Source: Lamellibrachia columna (lineage: Eukaryota > Annelida > Polychaeta > Sabellida > Siboglinidae). Taken from it: a DNA stretch of 64,000 bases. Below, piece by piece: positions 24,111-37,300 of this stretch. A program made the translations under genes and the position numbers. The stretch covers positions 11,096,574-11,160,573 of the forward strand of contig OY759269.1 in the NCBI GenBank assembly GCA_963662155.1, in the 5' to 3' direction. The first letter of the stretch is position 1. Each line of letters opens with the position of its first letter. The notes under the pieces are model-generated. The model did not search any database. It was not told the origin of the DNA and saw nothing but the letters and a program-made list of their open reading frames with translations.

Positions 24111-24309
24111 ATGTGACAGCTGGCGCGACTGATTATGGGCCCAGGAAAGAGGACTGTCCCGTCACTGTGTAAGCAGCAATGTCTATATTGACCCGGTTCT
24201 AGGCAAATTCATGTGTAACACGAACCCATCAATACTGACCTCGAGACAGCTGTTTGTGGGTGGCATAGCAAGTGGATATATCACCTAGTGCCAGCTCCAA
24301 ACCATCGCC
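24111..24309 (+). promoter_or_regulatory. PHKG: Probable 5' untranslated exon part of PHKG
   Basis: A good acceptor (gatggtttcag, ending 24110) lies 199 bases before the PHKG start codon with no intervening donor needed, so the first coding exon probably starts here and an upstream noncoding exon is spliced to it. No TATA box or initiator was identified. Confidence 0.45.
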
Positions 24310-27300
24310 ATGACGATACTAGGCCCCGATGGTGATGAACTTCCTGGTGCTGACCTCGCGAAGGAGTTCTATGCAAAGTATGACATCAGGCATGTTCTTG
24401 GAAAGTAAGTCAACAATTGGTATAGAAAATAATGCGCTTAATTAATAACAAACTGTTATTAAAAGAATTAAAGTGATTCAGCACTTTTGTTGCATGGATG
24501 ACACGGTAGAGTTGTGAATCAATGTGATTATTGTAAAGATACTATTTTCTGGATACGTACCACTGACACTGCTAGACATGATACAAGTACCACTATGACA
24601 CTGCTAGACATGATACAAGTACCACTGTGACACTGCTAGACATGATGTAAGTACCACTATGACACTGCTAGACATGATACAAGTACCACTATGACACTGC
24701 TAGACATGATACAAGTACCACTGTGACACTGCTAGACATGGCACAAGTACCACTGACACTGCTAGACATGATACAAGTACCACTGTGATACTGCTAGACA
24801 TGATGTGAGTACAGCTGTGACACTGGTAGACATGATGTGAGTACAGCTGTGACACTGATAGACATGATGTGAGTACAGCTGTGACACTGCTAGACATGAT
24901 GTGAGTACAGCTGTGACACTGCTAGACATGATGTGAGTACAGCTGTGACACTGATAGACATGATGTGAGTACCGCTGTGACACTGCTAGACATGATGTAA
25001 GTACCACTGTGACACTGCTACACATGATGTAAGTACCACCGTAACACTGCTAGGCATGAAATAAAAACCACTGTGACACTGCTAGACATGAAATAAGTAC
25101 CACCGTGTCACTGCTAGACATGATGTAATTACCACCGTGACACTGCTAGACATGAAATACGTACCACCGTGACACTGCTAGACATGAAATAAGTACCACC
25201 GTGACACTGCTAGACATGAAATAAGTACCACCATGACACTGCTAGACATGAAATAACTACCTCAGTGACACTGCTAGACATGATGTAAGTACCACTGTGA
25301 CACTGCTAGACATGATGTGAGTACCACCGTGACACTGCTAGACATGATGTAAGTACCACCGTGATACTGCTAGACATGAAATAAGTACCACCGTGACACT
25401 GCTAGACATGAAATAACTACCTCAGTGACACTGCTAGACATGAAATAAGTACCACTGTGACACTGGTAGACATGAAATAAGTACCACAGTGACACTGCTA
25501 GACATGAAATAAGTGCTACTGTGACACTGCTAGACATTATATAACTATTATAAGTACCACTGTGACACTGCTAGACACTATATAACATTATAAGTACCAC
25601 TGTGACACTGCTAGACATGATATAACTATTATAAGTACCACCGTGACACTGCTAGACATGAAATAAGTACCACTGTTACACTGCTACTAGACATGAATTA
25701 ATAATAATAAAATGGCTGGCTAGCTGCAGTGTTTGGTGTAGTGTTTTTTAACCAGGTCAGGCGACGTACGACAGTCTCTCTGGGGGTCCTGCATGCGAAG
25801 CTTTAGTCGAATAGACAGTGTTACATATTTTTACTCCTAAGTAAGTTGTCCTAACATGTCAAAATGAGCATTATTTAACATCAACGAAGCATCTGGCACG
25901 AAGGACCTGTCACCTCCATCGTCGAATGTCATCTGAAAAAAAAACCTGACTTCCTATCCACATACCTGATGTTAGCCAACATTTCATGTTGCAATGCCCA
26001 TCAAATTGCACCCTTCTTGTGGGTCCCTCGGACTCTCCCCAATTCAATTTTTTTCACTTGTTTCATTTTAGACTCGTTTCATAAAAAAATTTGACATATC
26101 TGGTATGCACTTTTTATGGACGAGCTCGTTTGTGCAGATTTTTTATTTAGTTTCAGTGAAATCTACGTAGCATACAGCCATTCACACACTTTTGTTAACC
26201 TCACAGTGTATATTCTTATTCACACACTATACATTTGAATAACCCCAAACCTGATTCACGATGGGCTAAATCAGTTGAGGAGGGAGTTTTAATGGTTTTA
26301 TTTTCGTCTTTATTTCCATGACTGATCATAAATGTAACTCTTCCTACCACCATTGTACCAGAGGTGTAAGCAGTACCGTACGAATGTGCACAGAGAAGGC
26401 AACGGGTCATGAGTATGCTGTGAAGATCATTGATCTGACGGGCGAGTCTGATTCGGTAGATCAGATCGACGCGGATCGCGCCACTACCAAGCAGGAGATC
26501 AATCAGCTAATCATGTGTGCCGGACACCAGAACATCAGTGAGCAACATTTTTTGACACTTTGTTCTTGTTATTTTTGTAGCACGTTTTGCCATCCAAAAA
26601 TGGTTAAAACACATGTTTACCCATTTGTTCAGATCATCCCAGCAAAAACGGGTTTGCTAATAAAAATCAGCCCTGCTTAACTTAATTTGACCAGAGTGTT
26701 GGCAACAGTTGTTATTGTTTTTTATTAGTGAACACTATTACCATTATTATTACTATTATTATTAATTATTATTGTTTATTATTTATCCTAGTGGGTTTTT
26801 GTCAGAATATTTTCCATGTATGTAGATTTTTTATCAGTTTGTGCCACTTTTTGCAAAACAAATTTCTTTTAGCTATTTTACCCACTGTCGTGCCCCAATC
26901 CTGTTATGCTGATTAGTGATGGATCATTATTTTACTTCTGTGTTGATTGTCGTTGTATGAAGTGGCAGTGATTTTAAGACGGTTCCCCTTTCGAGGACTT
27001 TTTGTGTCCTAAAAGTAGTTACAGGAAAACAGGATATATGCAGACTACGGCACTTATGCAGGTTTAAATTTCTAGTAGCTAGTTGGCAGCATATGCATGT
27101 ATCAGTGATGGAAGGACCCCTGGTATAAGAAGATAGAATCTGGTTAGTTTAGGTGACAAATAATTGTAGCATCTTCCGTGTTTTTTCTCAATTTAAAACA
27201 ATTGTAGAATTTGGCAAAAACTTCAAAAACAAAAGTGTACAGTTTTATAATAATACTTGTTCTTCATATATCGCTTTTTAGGTAAATGATTACTAATCAA

Positions 27301-30300
27301 AGCACTTCACATAATAAAATTACGTGTGAACTAAATGCTCAAAATATTAAATAAATAAAATTTATTTAAATTAAACTAAAACAAAATGTTTAGAGTGTTC
27401 AAGTGCAGATAAAAAATTAAAATTAATATCAATACTGTGAAATAGAAAATAATGTCACTTATATGTAGACTAAAACTTGTCTAAAAGCTCAAAATATTCA
27501 ATAAAATTAATAAAATAAATTAAGCTGAAACATAAAATATTTAGAGTGTTTAAATACAGTTTCAAGCAATGAAATTAACCAATACTGTAAAATATAAAGT
27601 AATATCACTTATATGCGAAAAGAAGTTTGTATCAAGGCAGGTAGTGCAGGCGAAATAGGTGTGTTTTAAGTTTTTTTCTGATAAACCATTAATGTTCCTG
27701 CAAATTGCACACATTTCGGCAGGTTATTCCACATTCGTGGGCCTGTCACAAGTTTTGGCTGGATCTCATATAGTGATTATATTAAGACTTCCTGCAGTGT
27801 AAATGCTTATGTAGCGATATATACTCAACCACTGAACAGAAACAACCTGTTGACAACTGTTTGGTTTCTATTTCAGTTGAGCTACACGACACATTTGAAT
27901 CAAACGCCTTCATCTTCCTTATCTTTGAAATGTGAGTATATTTGGTTTTACAGGATTTTAGTTAATATGTTTTGATATGTTGGCTCATTGTTCTGAAATA
28001 CTTTACTTTATCTGTCCGCTTGTACTGGGGGTGTCGCGAGGAGATGAAGCTGACGGCCAGCAGCAAGCCAGACTGCCTGGGGAAAGGGGATGTCATATGT
28101 CTTCAGTGTGTAATACTTTACTTTATCTGTCCGCTTGTACTGGGGGTGTCGTGAGGAGATGAAGCTGACGGCCAGCAGCAAGCCAGACTGACTGGGGAAG
28201 GGGGATGTCATATGTCTTCAGTGTGAAATACTTTACTTTATCTGTCCGCTTGTACTGGGGGTGTCGCGAGGAGATGAAGCTGACGGCCAGCAGCAAGCCA
28301 GACTGCCTGGGCAAGGGGGATGTCATATGTCTTCAGTGTGAAATACTTTACTTTATCTGTCCGCTTGTGCTGGGGGTGTCGCGAGGAGATGAAGCTGACG
28401 GCCAGCAGCAAGCCAGACTGCCTGGGCAAGGGGGATGTCATATGTCTTCAGTGTGAAATACTTTACTTTATCTGTCCGCTTGTACTGGGGGTGTCGCGAG
28501 GAGATGAAGCTGACGGCCAGCAGCAAGCCAGACTGCCTGGGCAAGGGGGATGTCATATGTCTTCAGTGTGTAATACTTTACTTTATCTGTCCGCTTGTAC
28601 TGGGGGTGTCGCGAGGAGATGAAGCTGACGGCCAGCAGCAAGCCAGACTGCCTGGGCAAGGGGGATGTCATATGTCTTCAGTGTGAAATACTTTACTTTA
28701 TCTGTCCGCTTGTACTGGGGGTGTCGCGAGGAGATGAAGCTGACGGCCAGCAGCAAGCCAGACTGCCTGGGCAAGGGGGATTTCATATGTCTTCAGTGTG
28801 TAATACTTTACTTTATCTGTCCGCTTGTACTGGGGGTGTCGTGAGGAGATGAAGCTGACGGCCAGCAGCAAGCCAGACTGACTGGGGAAGGGGGATGTCA
28901 TATGTCTTCAGTGTGAAATACTTTACTTTATCTGTCCGCTTGTACTGGGGGTGTCGCGAGGAGATGAAGCTGACGGCCAGCAGCAAGCCAGACTGCCTGG
29001 GCAAGGGGGATGTCATATGTCTTCAGTGTGAAATACTTTACTTTAACTGTCCGCTTGTACTGGGGGTGTCGCGAGGAGATGAAGCTGACGGCCAGCAGCA
29101 AGCCAGACTGCCTGGGCAAGGGGGATGTCATATGTCTTCAGTGTGAAATACTTTACTTTATCTGTCCGCTTGTACTGGGGGTGTCGCGAGGAGATGAAGC
29201 TGACGGCCAGCAGCAAGCCAGACTGCCTGGGCAAGGGGGATTTCATATGTCTTCAGTGTGTAATACTTTACTTTATCTGTCCGCTTGTACTGGGGGTGTC
29301 GCGAGGAGATGAAGCTGACGGCCAGCAGCAAGCCAGACTGCCTGGGCAAGGGGGATGTCATATGTCTTCAGTGTGAAATACTTTACTTTATCTGTCCGCT
29401 TGTACTGGGGGTGTCGTGAGGAGATGAAGCTGACGGCCAGCAGCAAGCCAGACTGACTGGGCAAGGGGGATGTCATATGTCTTCAGTGTGAAATACTTTA
29501 CTTTATCTGTCCGCTTGTACTGGGGGTGTCGCGAGGAGATGAAGCTGACGGCCAGCAGCAAGCCAGACTGACTGGGCAAGGGGGATGTCATATGTCTTCA
29601 GTGTGAAATACTTTACTTTATCTGTCCGCTTGTACTGGGGGTGTCGCGAGGAGATGAGGCTGATGGCCAGCAGCAAGCCAGACTGCCTGGGGAAAGGGGA
29701 TGTCATATGTCTTCAGTGTGTAATACTTTACTTTATCTGTCCGCTTGTACTGGGGGTGTCGCGAGGAGATGAAGCTGACGGCCAGCAGCAAGCCAGACTG
29801 CCTGGGCAAGGGGGATGTCATATGTCTTCAGTGTGAAATACAGTGCTTCAATTCACTTGCCCAGATATACCATCTAATTTAGATGAGTGATTTGTTAGTT
29901 TTGTTTTTCGCATATATATGGTGGCGCTATCGTTCAAGTTGATCAGACATTATACCAAATGCGCATTCGTACCAGCCAACTACAGCACTGTATATTGGTT
30001 GTGAACCCGATATTTCCACTTAATGGGTGCCAACTATAGTTTGCAGGACAGGAAAGTAGACATGACCTTGCGGACAAATGGGTGAATGTTTAGCCACGAG
30101 AGGAGCTATATGTATCTCCATTCGGGTTCGAGTGATTCTAGCAATTAACATGAGCGATAAATCACTGCTTGGATGGTTGATTTGTGAGAGTGATCGTTTG
30201 TCTAAAATGTGATGAATTGGAAATGTACGCCTAAAATGTGATATATTGTATTGTGTGCATTAACTGGCAAAGTAGGGTACTTTGGACACGTCGCACCAGT

Positions 30301-33300
30301 GTGCATTGTAGATTAGATGACTTAGTTTCTTTCATTTTGAAAGAGCCTGCTCTAAAAACTGTCTAATGAGTCGCACAAAATTGTATGCACGTAGAGAATT
30401 TCAGTTTATTATTGTAGATGGGAAGAAACTATTTCGAAATGTGTTCGACGAATGTATAATCTGGTGGAACAATACAATAATAGAGCATTGAATAAATAAA
30501 ATTAAGCCTGTACAGTAATATAAAAAATATAAAATGTTTTAACATAAGTAGTCTATAGAACACAGCATGTTGTAAAATTGAAGTAAATCAATTACAGTTA
30601 TAGCATAATTTGCCCGTAATCAATGTGTGTTTTATATTGTTATATATGTGATTATGCCCAGTCCTTGCCCAGAGCTATTTACTGATTTAAATCACTAAAA
30701 AAAAAATTTTTTTTTTTAGCCCTTGGTGAATCACGTTTCTTGTGATGTGGTTTCATTCTCATTTTCATTTTGGTATCAATTGATGACATCTTACACATTT
30801 CTGCATAGTAAATGCAGTGAAGCCACAAAGATTTGTCTTCAAGAGGCAGCATTTTTTAAAGCTAGAATCTTTAGATAAAATCTACCTTAAGCAAACACTT
30901 GTACTAGGTGTTACCAATTCAGTATGTTGACTCAAGTGAGACCATCTGCACTAGTATAGTGTGGTACCGATTTGCGGTTTGGCTGGACAGATGCTAATTC
31001 ACCCTCTCAACAAACAATGACCACATAGGTCATGCCAGCCACAACATGCCTTCTGATAATATTTGTAACATAAGGAACTACAAGACATTATCTTAAATCA
31101 AATGATCCCAACATCAGCTCCAAGTAATCTACTCTGTATAAGTCTGTAGTTTGTTTTAGAGTGTTCATTTGATTTTAAGTTGTTATTTTTTATTAAAGTA
31201 CTTCTAAAGTTGTTTAAATGGTCATATTTCTGAGTTTGCAGTTAAACAGGGCAAAGTTGCTAAGGATTTAAAGTGATTGTATTTTTCAGCATGTAAATGT
31301 TAGCACTGATAACAGACAGCTGACAGTTCTGATATAATATTTGTTAAAGTTACATTTATTTATTTTTTGTAGTTGTTTATGTGCTGTGCTGTGACTTTAA
31401 CTGTGACTTTATTATCAGGTTTTTATTCCTAACCAAAACTGACATTTCTTTGACTTTTCCTGTTGCTATCTCCAACAAACAATTACTTTTTTTCATTTTC
31501 ACTCCAGTTAAAAAATAGGCCCAAAACAACACTTTTACAATGCATTTTCTTCCACGTTTTCGGTCCCTTGATGGGTTCCGTTCCCTATCTCATCATGTAG
31601 GAAGTTTCTTTTCTGACAGTCTGACTTCAGTACCATCCTTGTGCTTTTAAGTCCTTTTCATATAGGCAAATATGTTCATATAATACTGCTATGATAAGAT
31701 TTACATGTAATATTTACTAAGTGACTTTAAGAACATTTTAAAATATAATATTGAATTTTTCAAACTTATAAAAAAACCTTGGTTTAAGCTGTCAATGTGA
31801 AATTGTGCACTTAGTAAAGGTGACATTAGTTTCAAGGTAAACTGATTGTAAAATAATTAAAAAAAACCTACATTTCTATCACTGTATATCTGTTTTACCA
31901 TAGTTACTTCCCCACTTCCATCCCACCCCCTCCACCCCCACCCACCAACATCCTGATTTATACACCCCTTAGCAGGTGAATCACTACAGGGAAGGTGTGA
32001 AAGCCAGCACCAGCCAAGAATCCAAGATACAGTTGATTGACAGCTGTACGCATTGTAAACACAGGGCACTCCCAGTAATTAGTGTCAAGGAACTATAGGA
32101 TAGGATGTTAGATGCTCCTCTCGCCAGTCATAGATGTGTTCAGTTTGTAAACGGTCGAGTCAAGTCTCCAATGCTGTCTGTTGCTAACCCTATTGTTCCG
32201 CTATCAACTGGCCCGGTGTGGCCCCAGTTGGACAACCAGAAACAATGGCTGGGTGAATATTTGTAAGTAGGGTTCAGTCAAAGTGGGTTATTGTTTATGG
32301 TTGTCTCATTTTTTTGTGTAATAACTAAAAAAATGGATGATAGATTTAATGGTTTGGGGGAAATCATTACAGAATTTATGGGAAATGTGCGATATGAAGA
32401 CATAATTGTTGTTTTGGTTACTAAACTTTATACAATACTGGTTTTAAAACTGAAATGGCAATTTGTTTTGACTACTGATGTATTCCAGATTTGCTGTACA
32501 TTATTCGTTGTGTTTGTATGCATGTGCACACGTGAACATGCACACATGTGCATATGTTCATGGTGTAAGTGGGAAATGTATATGTGATAATATATACAGG
32601 AACATTTAGTGAGACGAATCAGCTCTTAATTGAACTGGTTTTAGATGTGCATGCCTGCATAATATTATTTATGTACGTATTTATTATTTAATCATTTGGG
32701 AATGAATATTGTACATTAAACGAGGTTTTGAGTTGTAAAATAATAAGTTTTAACAAATGGGAAGGTGCTTAGTTGGAGATAATTATATCAGATAATTGTC
32801 ATGGACAGAAACTCGCATTAATTAATAAATTAATTCACAATAAAAATTATAAGCATGAAGCCACATATGACATATTACACAAACTATTTATTTTGTTTCT
32901 GTGACCTTTCCATGTGACTGTTCTTACTCGCTGGGAACGGGTCATTGTTTGACTTCTGGGTTCATAGCATATGAATGAAGGGCCAAGGATGTTGCTATGG
33001 TAACCCTATTTTGGCAATTTTTTGTGCTCCCTGGAAAATAATTCTTAACAGGAATATGACTATATTGTAGAACTACAGCACTCATGCGGGGCGCAGATTA
33101 CAAAGTTATGTTAACCTTGACGCCCCTTTCTAGAGTGCCAGATGGCCAAACACAGATGTACATCTCCAGTTTTGACCCAGTGACATTATTATTCATGTCA
33201 TATGTTAAAAAGCCACCAGTTTTGACCCAGTGACATTATTTTTCATGTCATATATTAAAAAGCCACCCACATGTCATTGTACTTTATGTAACTTTTTCTG

Positions 33301-34271
33301 AGTTTAACCGGTAAAAACAGTTATAATTCTTTTTAGCAGCTGCAAAGATGCACTGTTGATTTGGCTGTTAAGTATATGTGTTTGCACTTGGATGGTTTAT
33401 TGTACGTAAACATTGCTGAGAACTCTTGTTTACAAACATTGGATTGTTTACAACAATATTGCTATGACCATTGCCTCAAACTAGCCCAGTGGTTGACCAT
33501 GAAACCTTGACAGATAGCAGGGACTGAAGCCATCCTGTATTGGGGTCAAGGTGGCTTGTAGTAAACATGATCTAGTTCTCGTAGAACTAGAAATAACACA
33601 CAGGGATGTCTATAAGTTTAAATTGTAACAGAGACACAAGTTGTTTTGTTGGGGCAGCATGCCACAGCTGTATAGATCTTATATTGTTGTTAAGTTTATG
33701 ATGATAGCAATAATAATTATATGAGCTAGTCTTGTAGAGATAGTTTGGCTGTTGTTGCTCCTGTTTAGTGCTTGACCGAGTGAGGCCAATATTTCATGTT
33801 GACACAAGTATGCAGGTCAGCACAGTGCACAGTACAGTGGCCTCTCTTCATTTTGTATCTAATAAACCAGCTGTAAATTTGTTTTGAGGGAAGGGTGTCT
33901 ATCATTAAGCTGATATTAGGGATGTCATATTGTAGAGGGGGTGGGGGGTAGATTTTAAATAAATTACCTCTCATCAGAAGTTTCTAAGTTTTTTAATATT
34001 GGATGTATTGAATAGGTAAAGTTTGTAGAACATCTCTCAAAAACAAATTATTTTGCACGTATTATTTTTTTAAATCAAACTGGGTTGTTTTATTACAATC
34101 GGTGATTTAAATCATGACTTAAATTATGTTTTGCAGTACAAAATCAGAAAAAGTGCAATTTAATTGCAATTAGCCAATTTAAATTAAATTGCCATTTGTC
34201 AACCATATAGCTATTATTTTTTGTTTTGGTGCACTGCTTAGCTTGTGTCTACCAAGGATCCCAATAGAAGT

Positions 34272-34359
<88 letters not shown>

Positions 34360-37300
34360 CATTTTTTAAACTATACATATGGTTAACTGTTGCTTTGTTT
34401 GTCTTTGGACACCATTCATTGTTATCAAACTATGACCTGTATAGCAAGGTGAGGAGTCAATAAATAGACTCTGCTAGTCTTTTAATTGTGTTGGATCTTA
34501 GCTCAGCTGTTCAAAGCATGCTACAATACCCAGTAGAGTGGTTCATTAGTGTGGACAGTTCATTGGATTTGTAATGTCCTCCATGGCTTTAGAGACATGA
34601 CTGTTGTTTAGTGCCATCAAATTGTACAAGTTCTGTGTTTTCGTAATGCCTGGAAAGAAACAGATTGTATATTCATGGTACATGTTTGAAAGGGCTGGTA
34701 GATATAGCTATATAGACATAAGATTAAAAAAAAAAAATTTTACTAAATAAAAAAATATTGGAACAAATCAAGATTTTTTCGACCTTGCTATCAAAACTAT
34801 TTATGAACCAGAAAGTTAAAATGCAATTTTTTCATTATGTTTCAGCTGCAAGAAAGGAGAGTTATTTGACTATCTTACAGAGGTTGTGACGCTTTCAGAG
34901 AAAAGGACAAGGTATGTACAGTATATAGATATGTATGAATCTACAGCATATGTAAACCATTTCATGCAGCATCACTGTATTCTAGCAGTATGGTTGGGGC
35001 ACAACATTTCCCATATGAGTTGTCAAACTGGTACAAATTTGATAGTGACTCAGCGCCCTTATAAATGCTTTCAGAGTGGTATATTTACTGAGTTATCTCT
35101 GGCATTCAACCATTCAAAAAGCATTCATAGTCAACACACATGAAACTAGATTGGTGATTTGAAAACAAGAAATTTGGTGATGCAAATGTTGTTGTTTTAT
35201 AGTATTCATTTATTTTATTTAAATACCACCCTCGATAGGATGGGGTTTCTTTTAGAATTTCAAGAGTTGAACGCATTTCTATAGTGGCTTTTACCTGTGG
35301 TTTATATATAGAATGTATGCTTGAAATAATTGATTATTTTTGTACCACTTCCCCAACATTTACTGTCCTAATTCATATTTTATTTTAATTGGAGCAAAAC
35401 CAATTTGTTTCTCATATATATGTGTAGCTTTGCTTGTTTGTTATACACAGGCAGATCATGCGACAGTTGTTGGAAGCAGTTGAGTTTATTCACAGCAAAT
35501 TCATCGTTCACCGTGATCTCAAGGTGTGGTTTTCACTTCTTACATGTCATGTGGTAATAGTAATTGATGCAAGTAAAAGGCTTTGTAAATATATAAATTC
35601 CAATAATCTTCAACAAAATTGGATAGGACTGACCCCACCCATCCACCCACCTACCCACACCCCAATCCAAAGACAAAAAGGAAAATTGGAGTCACTGTAC
35701 ACACATTGTCAATGCAGTGAATGGACAGCCGGTTATTGCAAAATTTCAACTGGGAAAACCTAAAAATTTAAATACATTTCCAGTTTCTTTTTGTGATTAC
35801 CCGCCCGCCCACAGAAGTATATTAAATAAAGCTAGATACAGTGGAATTAATTCCATGCAGATATGGTTGTACCGTTTTATAAAAAAGTAGTTTGACTGTT
35901 ATAATTTAAATAATTTTTTATAGTTTCAAAGGGTGGAGGCGCCCAGTACATGAAGATACATCGCATTGTGTTTGTAGCCTGAAAACATTCTCCTAGATAA
36001 TCAACTCAACGTGAAGCTGTCTGATTTTGGCTTCGCCACAGTTGTGTCACATGACGAGGAACTAACAGGCGAGTGATCAATTCATGTCACGTGACCAGTC
36101 ATGTTAAAATTGTTTTGTGTTTCGTTACATATGAAGTAAAGGTAACTTTAATAGATAAAAAGCAATGTGGAGTGAAAAATATTTCTTCAAAGCGGCAGCA
36201 AAAGAATTTGAACCGCGGTCCTCAAGATTGTGAGTCCAGCGTTCTAACCACTGTGTCTCTGCACCCTACACATCACAATGAGTGATTAAGCATGTTGTGT
36301 CACAGATCTGTGTATGTTACGTTACACACAAGTGATGTTTGAGCATGTTGCATTACAGATCTGTGCATGCTACATTACACGCGAGTGATATTTTAGCGTG
36401 TTGCATTACAGATCTGTGCGTGTTACATTACACACAAGTGATATTTGAGTGTGTTGCATTACATATCAGTGCATGTTACATTACACATCAGTGATGTTTG
36501 AGTGTGTTGCATTACATATCAGTGCATGTTCCATTACACATCAGTGATGTTTGAGTGTGTTGCATTAGATATCAGTGCATGTTACATTACAAGAGTGATG
36601 TTTGAGCATGTTGTGTAACATATCAGTGCATGTTACATTACAAGAGTGATGTTTGAGCATGTTGTGTAACATATCTGTGCATGTTACATTACAAGAGTGA
36701 TGTTTGAGCATGTTGTGTAACATATCAGTGCATGTTACATTACAAGAGTGATGTTTGAGCATGTTGTGTAACATATCAGTGCATGTTACATTACAAGAGT
36801 GATGTTTGAGCATGTTGTGTAACATATCTGTGCATGTTACATAACAAGAGTGATGTTTGAGCATGTTGTGTAACATATCAGTGCATGTTACATTACAAGA
36901 GTGATGTTTGAGCATGTTGTGTAACATATCAGTGCATGTTACATTACAAGAGTGATGTTTGAGCATGTTGTGTAACATATCAGTGCATGTTACATTACAA
37001 GAGTGATGTTTGAGCATGTTGTGTAACATATCAGTGCATGTTACATTACAAGAGTGATGTTTGAGCATGTTGTGTAACATATCAGTGCATGTTACATTAC
37101 AAGAGTGATGTTTGAGCACGTTGTGTAACATATCAGTGCATGTTACATTACAAGAGTGATGTTTGAGCACGTTGTGTAACATATCAGTGCATGTTACATT
37201 ACGAGAGTGATGTTTGAGCACGTTGTGTAACATATCAGTGCATGTTACATTACGAGAGTGATGTTTGAGCACGTTGTGTAACATATCTGTGCATGTTACA

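Noticed and set aside
24555..25695. CRISPR-like alternation of conserved and variable parts
   Set aside because: No constant-length spacers; units are diverged copies of one 32-bp repeat in an animal intron.
28008..29836. Dozens of 67-100-codon frames on both strands with nearly identical sequences
   Set aside because: Frames recur every 115 bases in all registers, as expected from a homogeneous tandem array; none has family similarity.
32291..32587. A 98-codon plus-strand frame in PHKG intron 3
   Set aside because: Low-complexity hydrophobic composition, no recognised domain, no splice or initiation context.
36190..36262. Possible tRNA gene on the minus strand
   Set aside because: A- and B-box-like words are present but the acceptor stem does not pair and the anticodon arm is poor; a SINE head is more likely.
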